Assembly (NCBI RefSeq): GCF_043575855.1
Contig: NZ_CP144375.1
Coordinates: 10,850,001 to 10,914,000 of the forward strand
DNA: 64,000 bases
Reading direction: 5' to 3'
DNA from: Kutzneria buriramensis
Lineage (GTDB): Bacteria > Actinomycetota > Actinomycetes > Mycobacteriales > Pseudonocardiaceae
Numbering within the stretch: position 1 is the first letter of the stretch; each line of letters opens with the position of its first letter. Both the position numbers and the translations under genes were made by a program. Under the pieces are notes generated by a model that saw nothing but the letters and a program-made list of their open reading frames with translations, was not told the origin of the DNA and ran no database searches. Positions 1-7,840 of the stretch are shown here, in pieces.

Positions 1-11
1 CCGTCGACCCC

Positions 12-530
12 GTGCTCCGCGCGCTGCGGGGCTGCCTGCTGGCCGGCACCTCGACCGCCCTGACGGTCACCGCGCACGCCGCGGCCGGCGGCGGTATCCC
101 CGATCTGGGCCTGTTCCTGCTGCCGACGGTGCTGCTGGCCGGCGCGGGAACGCTGCTCGCCGAGCGGGTCCGCGGGCGTGGCGTCATGTTCGCGGTCCTG
201 GGCGGCACCCAGCTCGCGGTCCACAGCCTGCTGGCGATGCACGCCACCAGCTATGAGATGTTCCTGGCCGGCCACGCGGTGGCCGGGCCGGTGCCGATGA
301 CGATCGCGCACGTTCTGGCCACCGCCGTCCTCGCGGTCGTCCTCACCCACGCCGACGCGGTGCTGGCCGCCGTCGCCGACGTGCTCTCGACGGTGGTGCC
401 GCGCCCGGTTCCGGCGCTGCCGGCCTGGGCTCCGGTCGCCGTGCCGGTGACGGCGCCGTGCCCGGGCACCGAGGTCATGCTCCTGCTGCGGCGGGTCCGG
501 TCCCGCCGCGGACCCCCGTCCGACTCCTGA
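12..530 (+). CDS. Small multi-pass membrane protein
   Basis: A 172-residue hydrophobic protein read from a GTG at the very edge of the window, so the true start could lie further upstream. About four membrane segments are visible (near residues 5-25, 32-50, 58-75 and 95-120), followed by a proline-rich stretch and a basic, Arg-rich cytoplasmic tail. It lies 40 bp upstream of the YcnI-type copper protein and in the same direction, so the two are probably co-transcribed. Histidines in the membrane part (residues near 70-100) would suit a metal-linked role, but I recognise no family and assign no function. Real coding is supported by spacing and high-GC third positions. Confidence 0.6.
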   Translation: MLRALRGCLLAGTSTALTVTAHAAAGGGIPDLGLFLLPTVLLAGAGTLLAERVRGRGVMFAVLGGTQLAVHSLLAMHATSYEMFLAGHAVAGPVPMTIAHVLATAVLAVVLTHADAVLAAVADVLSTVVPRPVPALPAWAPVAVPVTAPCPGTEVMLLLRRVRSRRGPPSDS

Positions 531-570
531 ATCCCCTTTCACCCCACCGTACTGACAGGAGTCAGGAGCC

Positions 571-1287
571 ATGTCACTTCGTTCACCCTCGCGCGCGCTG
601 ACACGGGTCGGCGCGGTCGCGACCGTCACGCTCGCCACCGCTCTGCTGACCGCCGGCATCGCCGCCGCGCACGTGGAAACCGATCCGGGCCAGGCCACCA
701 AGGGCGACGAGTCCGTCGTCACCTTCCGCGTGCCCAACGAGGAGGACTCGGCCGGCGTCGTCAAGCTGGAGGTCAGCTTCCCGCTCGACCATCCCGTGCC
801 GGAGGCGAACACGACGCCGATGCCCGGCTGGACGGCCGCCGTCACCATGACGACGCTGCCCAAGGCGGTGCACCAGAACAACTCCGACGTCAAGAACGCC
901 GTGCAGACCGTGACCTGGACCGCCGACCCCGGCACCCAGATCAAGCCCGGCGAGTTCCTGCGGTTCGCGGTGCTGGCCGGTCCGCTGCCCGACAACACCG
1001 ACAAGCTGACGTTCAAGGCGTTGCAGACCTACAGCAACGGCGACGTGGTGCGGTGGATCGACCCGCCGGCCGCGAACGGCGCGCCGGAGCCCGAGCACCC
1101 CGCGCCGACGCTCACCCTGGTCTCCGACGAGGCCGATGCCGGCGCGGCCAAGCCTGCCCCCGTCGCCACGTCCTCCTCGGACGACACGGCCCGCTGGCTG
1201 GGCGGCGCAGGTCTGGGAGTCGGCATCCTCGGGCTCGCCCTCGGGATCGTCATCGCCGCGCGTGGCCGGCGCGGCACGAAGGACTAG
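571..1287 (+). CDS. YcnI-type DUF1775 copper-binding membrane-anchored protein
   Basis: A 238-residue exported protein. A signal peptide (about residues 1-33) ends in Ala-Ala-Ala, and cleavage there would leave His34 as the first mature residue. In the YcnI family this N-terminal histidine, with a nearby tryptophan, binds Cu(II). The DUF1775 beta-sandwich covers about residues 34-170 and includes a conserved P-M-P-G-W stretch. A low-complexity linker and one C-terminal membrane helix with a basic stop-transfer tail (about 208-238) anchor it to the outer face of the membrane. An AGGAG ribosome site precedes the ATG. The gene follows a small membrane protein and is closed by a hairpin. The probable role is extracytoplasmic copper handling; the protein function is inferred from family membership only. 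Confidence 0.88.
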   Translation: MSLRSPSRALTRVGAVATVTLATALLTAGIAAAHVETDPGQATKGDESVVTFRVPNEEDSAGVVKLEVSFPLDHPVPEANTTPMPGWTAAVTMTTLPKAVHQNNSDVKNAVQTVTWTADPGTQIKPGEFLRFAVLAGPLPDNTDKLTFKALQTYSNGDVVRWIDPPAANGAPEPEHPAPTLTLVSDEADAGAAKPAPVATSSSDDTARWLGGAGLGVGILGLALGIVIAARGRRGTKD

Positions 1288-1296
1288 CGGCTGTCG

Positions 1297-1330
1297 GGGG
1301 CGGGACGCCGAGGCCGCGGCGTCCCGCCCC
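1297..1330 (+). terminator. Hairpin after the YcnI gene
   Basis: A perfect 14-bp GC-rich stem (1297-1310 with 1317-1330) and a 6-base loop lie 10 bp after the stop of the YcnI gene. There is no clear T-run, which is common for actinomycete terminators. It separates the copper unit from the cutinase gene. Confidence 0.7.
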
Positions 1331-1464
1331 TCTCGTCACGCAGCGGAGGCCGGTGATTTCGCCGATGCCGGCGGTGGGGCCGCGCCGCCAGCCTTCCGGT
1401 CGAAGATCCCGGATCGCCGCCGGCACCGAGGCCGTCGCCGTGTCCGGGGCCGGAAGGAAGCCCC

Positions 1465-2331
1465 ATGCAGCCACAGCAGAAGGCACGGCGGTGGTTCACC
1501 CGATCGTCGGCGGTGCTGGCGGTCGTCCTGGCGCTGGCGGCCGGCGGCCTGGCCGCCACCGCCGCACCCGCCTACGCCGACCAGGTCGGCCAGGCCCCCA
1601 CCGCGGCGAACATCACCGGTGACGGCAGCTTCGCCACGGCGTCCGCCCCGATCACCAACCAGACCGGGTTCGGCGGCGGCACCGTCTACTACCCGACGGC
1701 GGCCGGCACGTATCCGGTGGTCGCCGTCGTTCCCGGATTCGTGTCCACCTGGAGCCAGATCAGCTGGCTCGGCCCGCGGGTGGCGTCCTGGGGCTTCGTC
1801 GTCGTGGGCGCCGACACCACCAGCGGGTTCGACAGCCCGTCGCAGCGCGCCGACGAGTTGCTCGCGGCGTTGAACTGGGCGGTGAACTCCGCGCCGGCGG
1901 CCGTGCGGGGCAAGGTCGACGGCACGCGCCGGGGCGTGGCCGGCTGGTCCATGGGCGGCGGCGGGACCCTTGAGGCGCTGGCCAAGGACACGACCGGCAC
2001 GGTGAAGGCCGGGGTGCCACTGGCGCCGTGGGACATCGGGCAGGACTTCAGCAAGGTCACCAAGCCGGTGTTCATCGTGGGGGCGCAGAACGACACCATC
2101 GCGCCGCCCGCCCAGCACGCCGTCCCGTTCTACAACGCGGCTGCCGGACCGAAGTCCTATCTGGAACTCGCCGGCGCCGACCACTTCTTCCCGACCACCG
2201 CCAACCCCACGGTGTCCAGGGCGATGGTGTCCTGGCTGAAGCGCTTCGTCAGCTCCGACGACCGGTTCACTCCGTTCACCTGCGGGTTCGCCGGCGCGGC
2301 GGTGTCGGCCTTCCGGAGCACGGCCTGCTAG
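1465..2331 (+). CDS. Secreted cutinase/PET-hydrolase-like polyester esterase
   Basis: A 288-residue alpha/beta hydrolase with a Sec signal peptide (about 1-38, ending A-Y-A). The mature chain follows the actinomycete cutinase fold throughout: nucleophile elbow GWSMGGGG with Ser162, acid Asp210 in NDTIAP, and base His240. A C-terminal disulfide is expected between Cys273 and Cys288. The family hydrolyses cutin and other aliphatic or aromatic polyesters outside the cell. The residue before the serine is Trp161, as in the Ideonella PETase; thermophilic cutinases usually have His there. The residue after His240 is Phe, as in cutinases. The gene is monocistronic, and its stop overlaps that of the converging LuxR-type gene. 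Substrate is inferred, not shown. Confidence 0.9.
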   Translation: MQPQQKARRWFTRSSAVLAVVLALAAGGLAATAAPAYADQVGQAPTAANITGDGSFATASAPITNQTGFGGGTVYYPTAAGTYPVVAVVPGFVSTWSQISWLGPRVASWGFVVVGADTTSGFDSPSQRADELLAALNWAVNSAPAAVRGKVDGTRRGVAGWSMGGGGTLEALAKDTTGTVKAGVPLAPWDIGQDFSKVTKPVFIVGAQNDTIAPPAQHAVPFYNAAAGPKSYLELAGADHFFPTTANPTVSRAMVSWLKRFVSSDDRFTPFTCGFAGAAVSAFRSTAC

Positions 2332-5039
2332 CCCATCAGCTTCGCCAGTTCCACCCGTGACCGCACGCCCAGCTTCGCGAAGATGGCGCGCAGGTGGTGA
2401 TCCACTGTCCTGGCGCTGATGAGCAGCTGCGCAGCCACCTCCCGGTTGGTCGCCCCGTCGGCGACCAACCGGGCGATGCGGGCCTGGTGCGGGGTCAGCG
2501 CCCCGTCGACGGCCGCGGGACGGGTCCGGGTGGTCCGGGTGGGGTGGCCGGCGGCGCGGAGCTCGCCGGCGGCCTGCTCGGCCCAGCATGTGGCGTCGAA
2601 TCGCTCGAAGGTGGTGAGGGCGTCGTGCAGGAGATCCCTTGCCCGCTTGGGTTTGCGACGTCGACGCAGCAACTGACCGAACAGCAGTCCCGTGCGGGCG
2701 CGGTCGAATGCGTTGGCGCTCAAGGCATGCAGCCGCATCGCTTCGTGGAAACGCGCTTCGGCCTCGGCCGGGTTGTCCGTCAGCAGCGCGTGGCACCGCG
2801 CCGACAGCGCCAGCCAGTACGGGTTGCGGGTGCTGTCGGCCCACGAGTCGTACACCCTGAGCGCTCTGGCGGCGAGTGATCGCCGCCCACACCGCGCGGC
2901 GGCCTCGACCAGGTGCGGCGTGGTGTGGATCTGGAGTATGAGGTGCCCTCGGCTGTCGTGGTCGGCGATGACGTCGCGCAGGTGGTCCACGGCGTGGGCG
3001 TAGCGGCCCTCGGCGAGGTCGAGCGCGGCCAGTGCCCAGATCCGGTACGCCGTGGCCCGCCTGGTGCCCCGGCCCGCGGCCTGACGCAGCCGCAGCAGGC
3101 ACGTCCGCTTGTCACCGATCATCCCGGCGACCGCGCCGAGCTGGGCGAGGTAGTTGCCGGTCATCGTGTCCTGGCCGCTGTCCTGCGCCAGTCGCAGCCC
3201 GTCCAGGGTGGTCGTCACGTCGTCGAACCTGCCGAGCACGAACTCGGCCAGCGACGTTGCGTCCAGGGCCTGGGCCAGTGCCAGCGGGTCACCGGTGGTC
3301 TCCGCGATCCGCATCGCGCGGCCGGCGAGCTGGTGCGCCCGCTGCTCGTCGCCACGGAAGAGCGCGGCCATGCTCGTCCGGCTCAGCATGTCGCTGTCGT
3401 CGAGCGTGGTGGCCAGGGCGAGCAGACGACGCGACGATGTGGTCGCTCGGCTCTGGTGTCCCTGGAAGGTCTCCGACAACGTCTCGAAGTAGTCGAACAT
3501 CGATTGGACCACGGGCGTTTCCCGAGGACGGCGCAACGCCAGGGCCTGACGGGCGATCTCCGGATACCGCTCGTGGCCGCCCGACTGGTACAGGGCCTCG
3601 CCGGCCCGCATCAGCGCCGCGATCGCGAGCCGCCGGTCGCGGGTGGCCAGGTCCTTCGCGGCGGCGAGGAACATCCGGCTGGCGGCGGCGGGCTCGCCCG
3701 TCCGCATCTCGATCTCGCCGGCCAGGACCCGGGACCGAGCCCGAACGTCCACCGGTGACGCGGGGATCCGCCGGAGCAGGGTTGCCGCCCGGCTCGGTTC
3801 GCCGGCGAGCCAGGCGTGGTGGGCCGCCGCCAGGAAGCGGGTCGCGTCGCCGCTCAGTTCGGCGGCTCGTTCCAGGGCACGGGAGGAGGTGGCGTACCGG
3901 CCGGTCTCCGCGGTCGCGACCCGCTCCAGTTCGGCGGCCAGCCGGACGTCCGGGCCGTCAGTGGCGGCGGCCCGATGCAGCACCTGGCGTAACGGATCCG
4001 TCCGCGGGTCGAGCGCCCGCGCGAGGCAGCGGTGCGCCGCTCTCCGTTGCGTGAGCGGCGCTTCGTGGTAGGCGACCGAGCGGAGAAGCGGCTGCAGGAA
4101 GACCACCGCCCGTCCCTGCACGTGAACCATTCCGGCCGCCTCCGCGGGTTCCAGCGCGGCAATGTCGAGGCCGCTGAGATTGGCCGCGCGCACCAGGGTT
4201 TCGACGTCCGCCTCGTCGTCGGCCGCGGCGAGCAGCACCAGCCAGCGGGCGTCGGCCGGGAGCCGGTCCAGTCGTGCTTGGTAGTCGCGGCGCAGAAGAC
4301 TGTTCGGGGGCAGCGTTTGTGGCGCCGGCTGCTCACCTCGAAGCTGACCCGGTGTGAGCGCGTCGGCCAATTCGAGCAGCGCCTGGGGATTGCCGCAGGC
4401 GATGTCGGTCAACGCCGGCAACAGGGTCGGCGTGCCGACGACCGTACGGAGCAGTTCGATGCTCGCCTGCCGGCCGAGCGGGGCGAGCCGGAGGGCCGTC
4501 AGACCGGCCAGGCTCGCATTGTCTCTATGTTCGTCGCGGCGGGCGAAAAGCATGCCGATTCGTTCGGATCTCAGCCTTCTGGCGACAAAGCCCAGCGCGT
4601 CGAGGGAGGGCTCATCGATCCACTGCGCGTCGTCCACAACGCACAACCACGGACATTCGCCGGCCGCCGCCCGGAACAGCTCCAGCACCTGGACCCGCGA
4701 CCACAGCCCCGGATCCTCTTTCGCCGCAAGGGATCGCGCCAACTCGGCCGCCCGGTCCGCCAGCATGCCCGGCAGATGCGCGGCCAGCAGGTGAAGCACC
4801 TGGTGCAGGGCCGCGAACTCGATACCTGTCTCGGCCTCGTGTCCGCTGACTGACACCAGTCGGACACCCACTGCCTCGGCCGTCGCGAACCGGATGAGCG
4901 CGCTCTTGCCGATGCCCGCCTCGCCGTGCAGGACCAGAGCCGAGCCTTCACCGCGCGCAATACCGGCCAGCCAACCGATCAGCCTGTCGCATTCGTTGTC
5001 CCGACCGGACAACGTCTTCGGCGTCGACACGGCCACCAT
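2328..5039 (-). CDS. Large ATP-binding LuxR-family (LAL) transcriptional regulator
   Basis: About 903 residues. The N-terminus carries an AAA/STAND-type ATPase with Walker A GEAGIGKS (Lys45) and a VVDDAQW Walker B. A long helical, TPR-like middle region follows. The last 60 residues form a LuxR helix-turn-helix (LTPHQARIARLVADGATN onward, to the GVRSRVELAK helix). LAL proteins are MalT-like: ligand and ATP drive oligomerisation and promoter activation. The ATG at 5039 is chosen because homologues start just before the S-G-R-D motif; GTG codons at 5078 and 5036 are alternatives and no good ribosome site decides. The TAG stop overlaps the cutinase stop by convergence. The target is unknown, though the neighbouring cutinase and chitosanase are candidates. 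Confidence 0.85.
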   Translation of the reverse strand: MVAVSTPKTLSGRDNECDRLIGWLAGIARGEGSALVLHGEAGIGKSALIRFATAEAVGVRLVSVSGHEAETGIEFAALHQVLHLLAAHLPGMLADRAAELARSLAAKEDPGLWSRVQVLELFRAAAGECPWLCVVDDAQWIDEPSLDALGFVARRLRSERIGMLFARRDEHRDNASLAGLTALRLAPLGRQASIELLRTVVGTPTLLPALTDIACGNPQALLELADALTPGQLRGEQPAPQTLPPNSLLRRDYQARLDRLPADARWLVLLAAADDEADVETLVRAANLSGLDIAALEPAEAAGMVHVQGRAVVFLQPLLRSVAYHEAPLTQRRAAHRCLARALDPRTDPLRQVLHRAAATDGPDVRLAAELERVATAETGRYATSSRALERAAELSGDATRFLAAAHHAWLAGEPSRAATLLRRIPASPVDVRARSRVLAGEIEMRTGEPAAASRMFLAAAKDLATRDRRLAIAALMRAGEALYQSGGHERYPEIARQALALRRPRETPVVQSMFDYFETLSETFQGHQSRATTSSRRLLALATTLDDSDMLSRTSMAALFRGDEQRAHQLAGRAMRIAETTGDPLALAQALDATSLAEFVLGRFDDVTTTLDGLRLAQDSGQDTMTGNYLAQLGAVAGMIGDKRTCLLRLRQAAGRGTRRATAYRIWALAALDLAEGRYAHAVDHLRDVIADHDSRGHLILQIHTTPHLVEAAARCGRRSLAARALRVYDSWADSTRNPYWLALSARCHALLTDNPAEAEARFHEAMRLHALSANAFDRARTGLLFGQLLRRRRKPKRARDLLHDALTTFERFDATCWAEQAAGELRAAGHPTRTTRTRPAAVDGALTPHQARIARLVADGATNREVAAQLLISARTVDHHLRAIFAKLGVRSRVELAKLMG

Positions 5040-5111
5040 GATTGGCAACGTACACAGCGCGCCGCGCCGCAACAGCACGCCGACCGGGTGACCAGATGGG
5101 TATTCGACGAA

Positions 5112-5153
5112 TTCGACCCGGCCGGTGGTGGATCCACCATCAGCCGGGTCGAA
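5112..5153. repeat. 42-bp near-perfect palindrome between chitosanase and LAL genes
   Basis: Positions 5112-5132 and 5133-5153 are reverse complements except for one mismatch and one G:T pair. The centre TGGTGGATCCACCA (5126-5139) is a perfect 14-bp palindrome. It lies downstream of the chitosanase gene and upstream of the LAL gene, both on the minus strand. It could be a terminator for the first or an operator for the second. There is no T-run. The rest of the 5040-5234 gap shows no gene. Confidence 0.6.
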
Positions 5154-5234
5154 CCGGACCTACCTGAATGCGATTACCACCATGTTCACCGCCGCCGACG
5201 AACTGCTGGTGATCGCGTTCAGCCTCGCATGGAC

Positions 5235-6038
5235 TTACAGGTGCATGCTCGCGCCGAGGGTGTCCAGGGCCTTCTGGACCATGGCCTGGGCGTTGGCGTT
5301 GAGGTTGGCGTTGGAGCCGTTGACGACCCACTGCGAGCCGGACAGGATCACGACGGTCACGCCGTTGTCGACGCCGCCGCTGGTGCCGCTGCTGTTGATG
5401 CCGAGCAGCGCGGCTGCCTTGACCGACGCCTCGCCCAGCTCGCGCGAGTCGTTCTGGGAGGTGGTCTGGTCGTTACCGGTCTGCGTGTCGCCGAAGATCG
5501 CGCCGATGACCTTGCTCTTGTAGAACATCAGTGCGAACTGCCGGCCCTTGATGCCGTGCTCCTTGTAGAAGAAGTGCGGGCACGGGCTCTTGCGGTCCCA
5601 GCAGTCGTCGCCCAGGACGTAGAACGGCACGTGGTGCGCAGCGAGCTGCTTGCCGTTGCTGTCCTGGAACGTCGTCTGGTCCTGGTGGTCCGGATCCGAG
5701 TCGGGGTCGCTGCCGTCGTCGTCCACGGCCAGGCTGGAGCTGTATGCGTAGACGCCCGAGGTCACCTGGTAGACGTTGACGTTCTGGGCCCGCGTCATGG
5801 TGTTGATGTGGGGCTTGGTGTTGACCTTGTTCGCGGTCGTGCTGTTCTTTTTCACGCCGGCCAGCACCTGGGCCGCCGTGAACGACGCCGGAGCGTTCGG
5901 GGACTGAGCGGCCTCGGCCGAGTCGCCGACCGTGGTGGCAGTGTTCACGGTGGCGGCGGCGGACCTGACAGCGAGCGGCGTGGCAAGCGCCATGGCCGCA
6001 GCGGCTACCACCGCTATGCGCGTGCGGGCTGATGACAT
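5235..6038 (-). CDS. Secreted GH75 (fungal-type) chitosanase
   Basis: A 267-residue exported protein with a signal peptide of about 33 residues. The body matches the glycoside hydrolase 75 pattern: N-V-Y-Q start, a polar D-D-D/D-P-D-H loop, the V-P-F-Y-V-L strand, A-I-F-G-D with Asp184, G-E-A-S with Glu203, a G-I-N-S-S-G turn and a late V-I-L-S-G-S-Q-W strand. Asp184 and Glu203 correspond to the catalytic pair; the loop between them is longer than in fungal enzymes I recall. GH75 endo-hydrolyses chitosan. The ATG at 6038 is preferred to the GTG at 6053 because GGAGG lies 8 bases before it and the GTG would sit inside that site. A palindromic operator lies 20 bp upstream. Confidence 0.8.
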   Translation of the reverse strand: MSSARTRIAVVAAAAMALATPLAVRSAAATVNTATTVGDSAEAAQSPNAPASFTAAQVLAGVKKNSTTANKVNTKPHINTMTRAQNVNVYQVTSGVYAYSSSLAVDDDGSDPDSDPDHQDQTTFQDSNGKQLAAHHVPFYVLGDDCWDRKSPCPHFFYKEHGIKGRQFALMFYKSKVIGAIFGDTQTGNDQTTSQNDSRELGEASVKAAALLGINSSGTSGGVDNGVTVVILSGSQWVVNGSNANLNANAQAMVQKALDTLGASMHL

Positions 6039-6057
6039 GTGCAGGGCCTCCACAATC

Positions 6058-6076
6058 GTTAGGAAGGTTTCCTAAC
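6058..6076 (-). promoter_or_regulatory. Palindromic operator of the chitosanase gene
   Basis: GTTAGGAA-GGT-TTCCTAAC is a perfect 8-bp inverted repeat with a 3-bp centre, just upstream of the chitosanase ribosome site. It closely resembles the TTAGGAAA/TTTCCTAA boxes described upstream of actinomycete chitosanase genes and bound by the ROK repressor CsnR. A weaker half (TTTAGGAAAATTT) lies near 6118-6130. Repressor identity is inferred; no ROK gene is in the window. Confidence 0.72.
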
Positions 6077-6149
6077 GCATTAGAGCACCAGTGGCGACCC
6101 GTGTCACGTGATCAAACTTTAGGAAAATTTGAGGTGGGCGGCGATCCGG

Positions 6150-6494
6150 TCACGCGCCGAGGCTGGTCCTCGCCAGCTCGCGCAGCTCATCGTCGGTGAC
6201 ATCGGCGGCGTCCTCGGGACGCAGCCGGATGGTCCCCTTGGCCGCCCGCGCGCCGGGGTGGCGGTCGAGGAACCCCTCGTCCCGCCACCCGTAGAGCGAC
6301 ACACCGTGCTTCCACACGCCGATGTGCAGCCGCCGCTTGCCGACGCGGAACGTCGGCATGCCGTAGGAGAGGACGACCTCGGCGTCGGGCCGGGCCTCGA
6401 GCACGAGCCGGTGGACGCGGTCGAACAGCGCCCGGTGCTGGGCCGGGATGGCCTCGATGTAGTCCTGCACGGTCGCCGGCGCCACGATCGTCAT
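6150..6494 (-). CDS. DUF1801 (YdhG-like) domain protein
   Basis: A 114-residue soluble protein of the YdhG/YobT-like DUF1801 family: V-Q-D-Y-I-E-A-I-P start, a V-L-S-Y-G-M-P-T-F core strand, then H-I-G-V-W-K-H-G-V-S-L-Y and a C-terminal helix containing R-E-L-A-R-T-S. The family has an unknown biochemical role, with an iron-chaperone (frataxin-like) suggestion for some members. The ATG at 6494 is chosen over an upstream TTG because GAGG lies 5 bases before it. It diverges from the LacI-type regulator. Nothing links it to the chitosanase other than proximity. Confidence 0.78.
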   Translation of the reverse strand: MTIVAPATVQDYIEAIPAQHRALFDRVHRLVLEARPDAEVVLSYGMPTFRVGKRRLHIGVWKHGVSLYGWRDEGFLDRHPGARAAKGTIRLRPEDAADVTDDELRELARTSLGA

Positions 6495-6669
6495 GGTGGC
6501 CTCGGGGAACTGGTCTCGCAATCGCAGCCGCAGCCGAGGGTTCCATCGCCTCGCGGACTGGCAGCAACCGGAAGAGGCTTCGTCGAGGTCGCCGTGAGTC
6601 GATGGCTGCTCGGCGCCTGCCGACCCTTGACGGGTGAACTACCGGCCTGCATACGCGCTTAACCTCAAG

Positions 6670-6681
6670 TTAATCGATTAA
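6670..6681. promoter_or_regulatory. LacI-family operator candidate
   Basis: TTAATCGATTAA is a perfect 12-bp palindrome with the central CG typical of LacI-family operators. It lies 31 bp upstream of the LacI-type gene start and within an unusually AT-rich patch. Autoregulation, and control of the fructan locus, is the simplest reading. Confidence 0.65.
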
Positions 6682-6712
6682 ACAGCCGGGAGCCCGGAAG
6701 GAGGGCGCCGCG

Positions 6713-7747
6713 ATGGCCAGAGTCCGGATGTCCGACGTGGCGGCCCGTGCCGGGGTCTCGACGGCGACGGTGTCGATGGTCCTCAACGGGGTGAACAGCA
6801 CGCGCATCTCCCCACAGACCCAGCAGCGGGTGCGCGAGGCGGCCGAGGCGGTCGGCTACGAGCCGAACTCCGTGGCCCGAAGCCTCAGAACCCAGCAGAC
6901 GCGGCTGGTCGGCCTGATCTCTGACACGATCGCGACCACGCCGTTCGCCGGGCGGATGCTGGCCGGGGCCAACGACGTTGCGCGCGAACACGGGCGCCTG
7001 GTGATCCTGACCGACACCGAGGGCGATGTCGGGGCCGAGCGGCAGGCGCTGCAGGCACTGAGCGGGCAGCAGGTCGACGCCATGATCTACGCGTGCATGT
7101 GGCACCGCGTGGTCGAGGTGCCGGAGGGGCTGCCCGAGGACGCGGTCCTGCTCGACTGCGCGCCGGCGTCGGCGGACCGGGCCGCGGTCGTTCCGGACGA
7201 GCGGGCGGGCGGGATGGCGGCGGTACGCGAGCTGGTGGCCGCCGGGCACCGCCGGATCGCGTTCCTGGACGCGGAGGAACGGTTCGATCTCGTCGCCTCA
7301 CGGCTGCGGCACGAGGGGTATCTCCAGGTCCTCGCCGAGGCGGGGATCGAGCCGGATCCCTTCCTGCACGCCAGGGCCGAGCCGGTGGCGGGCGGCGGAC
7401 GGGAAGCGGCCCGGCGGCTGCTGGACCTGCCGGCGAGCCGGCGCCCCACGGCGATGTTCTGCTTCAACGACCGCATGGCGATGGGCGCCTACGCGGCCGC
7501 GCACCAGCGCGGCCTGTCGGTTCCCGGCGATCTGTCCGTCGTCGGCTACGACGACCAGCAGCTGGTCGCGGCCGAGCTCGATCCGCCGCTGACGACGGTC
7601 GCGCTCCCGCACTACGAGATGGGCCGGTGGGCGATGGAGGTCGCCCTCGGACTGCGCCGGGCGGACCCGGCGGCCCCGCATCTCATGCCGTGCCCGATCG
7701 TTCGACGGGCCTCGGTGGGCCCGCCGCCGGCCCAGTTTGGCGACTGA
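6713..7747 (+). CDS. LacI-family transcriptional regulator of the fructan locus
   Basis: A 344-residue LacI/GalR protein. The N-terminal helix-turn-helix reads V-A-A-R-A-G-V-S-T-A-T-V-S, followed by the L-N-G hinge region (about 1-60). The periplasmic-binding-like sugar domain (about 65-335) includes G-L-I-S-D-T, A-M-F-C-F-N-D-R-M-A-M-G and the V-G-Y-D-D signature. The ATG at 6713 has an AAGGAGGG site 8 bases upstream. It heads a run of co-directional genes for a sugar importer and two GH32 enzymes, so it most likely represses them until a fructose-containing inducer is present. The operator candidate TTAATCGATTAA is upstream of its own promoter region. Confidence 0.9.
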   Translation: MARVRMSDVAARAGVSTATVSMVLNGVNSTRISPQTQQRVREAAEAVGYEPNSVARSLRTQQTRLVGLISDTIATTPFAGRMLAGANDVAREHGRLVILTDTEGDVGAERQALQALSGQQVDAMIYACMWHRVVEVPEGLPEDAVLLDCAPASADRAAVVPDERAGGMAAVRELVAAGHRRIAFLDAEERFDLVASRLRHEGYLQVLAEAGIEPDPFLHARAEPVAGGGREAARRLLDLPASRRPTAMFCFNDRMAMGAYAAAHQRGLSVPGDLSVVGYDDQQLVAAELDPPLTTVALPHYEMGRWAMEVALGLRRADPAAPHLMPCPIVRRASVGPPPAQFGD

Positions 7748-7840
7748 ACCGGCGGCGGATCTCTGCACTCACATGGCAGTTGGCGCTGCCATCCAGCACG
7801 GAGGCGACGGCCGGTCGCGCTCCGAGAAAGAGACTCCACG

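Noticed and set aside
7773..7792. Inverted repeat ATGGCAG...CTGCCAT before the binding-protein gene
   Set aside because: Only 7-bp arms with a 6-bp gap and unlike the LacI-type palindrome upstream of the regulator. It could be an operator, but evidence is too weak for a feature.
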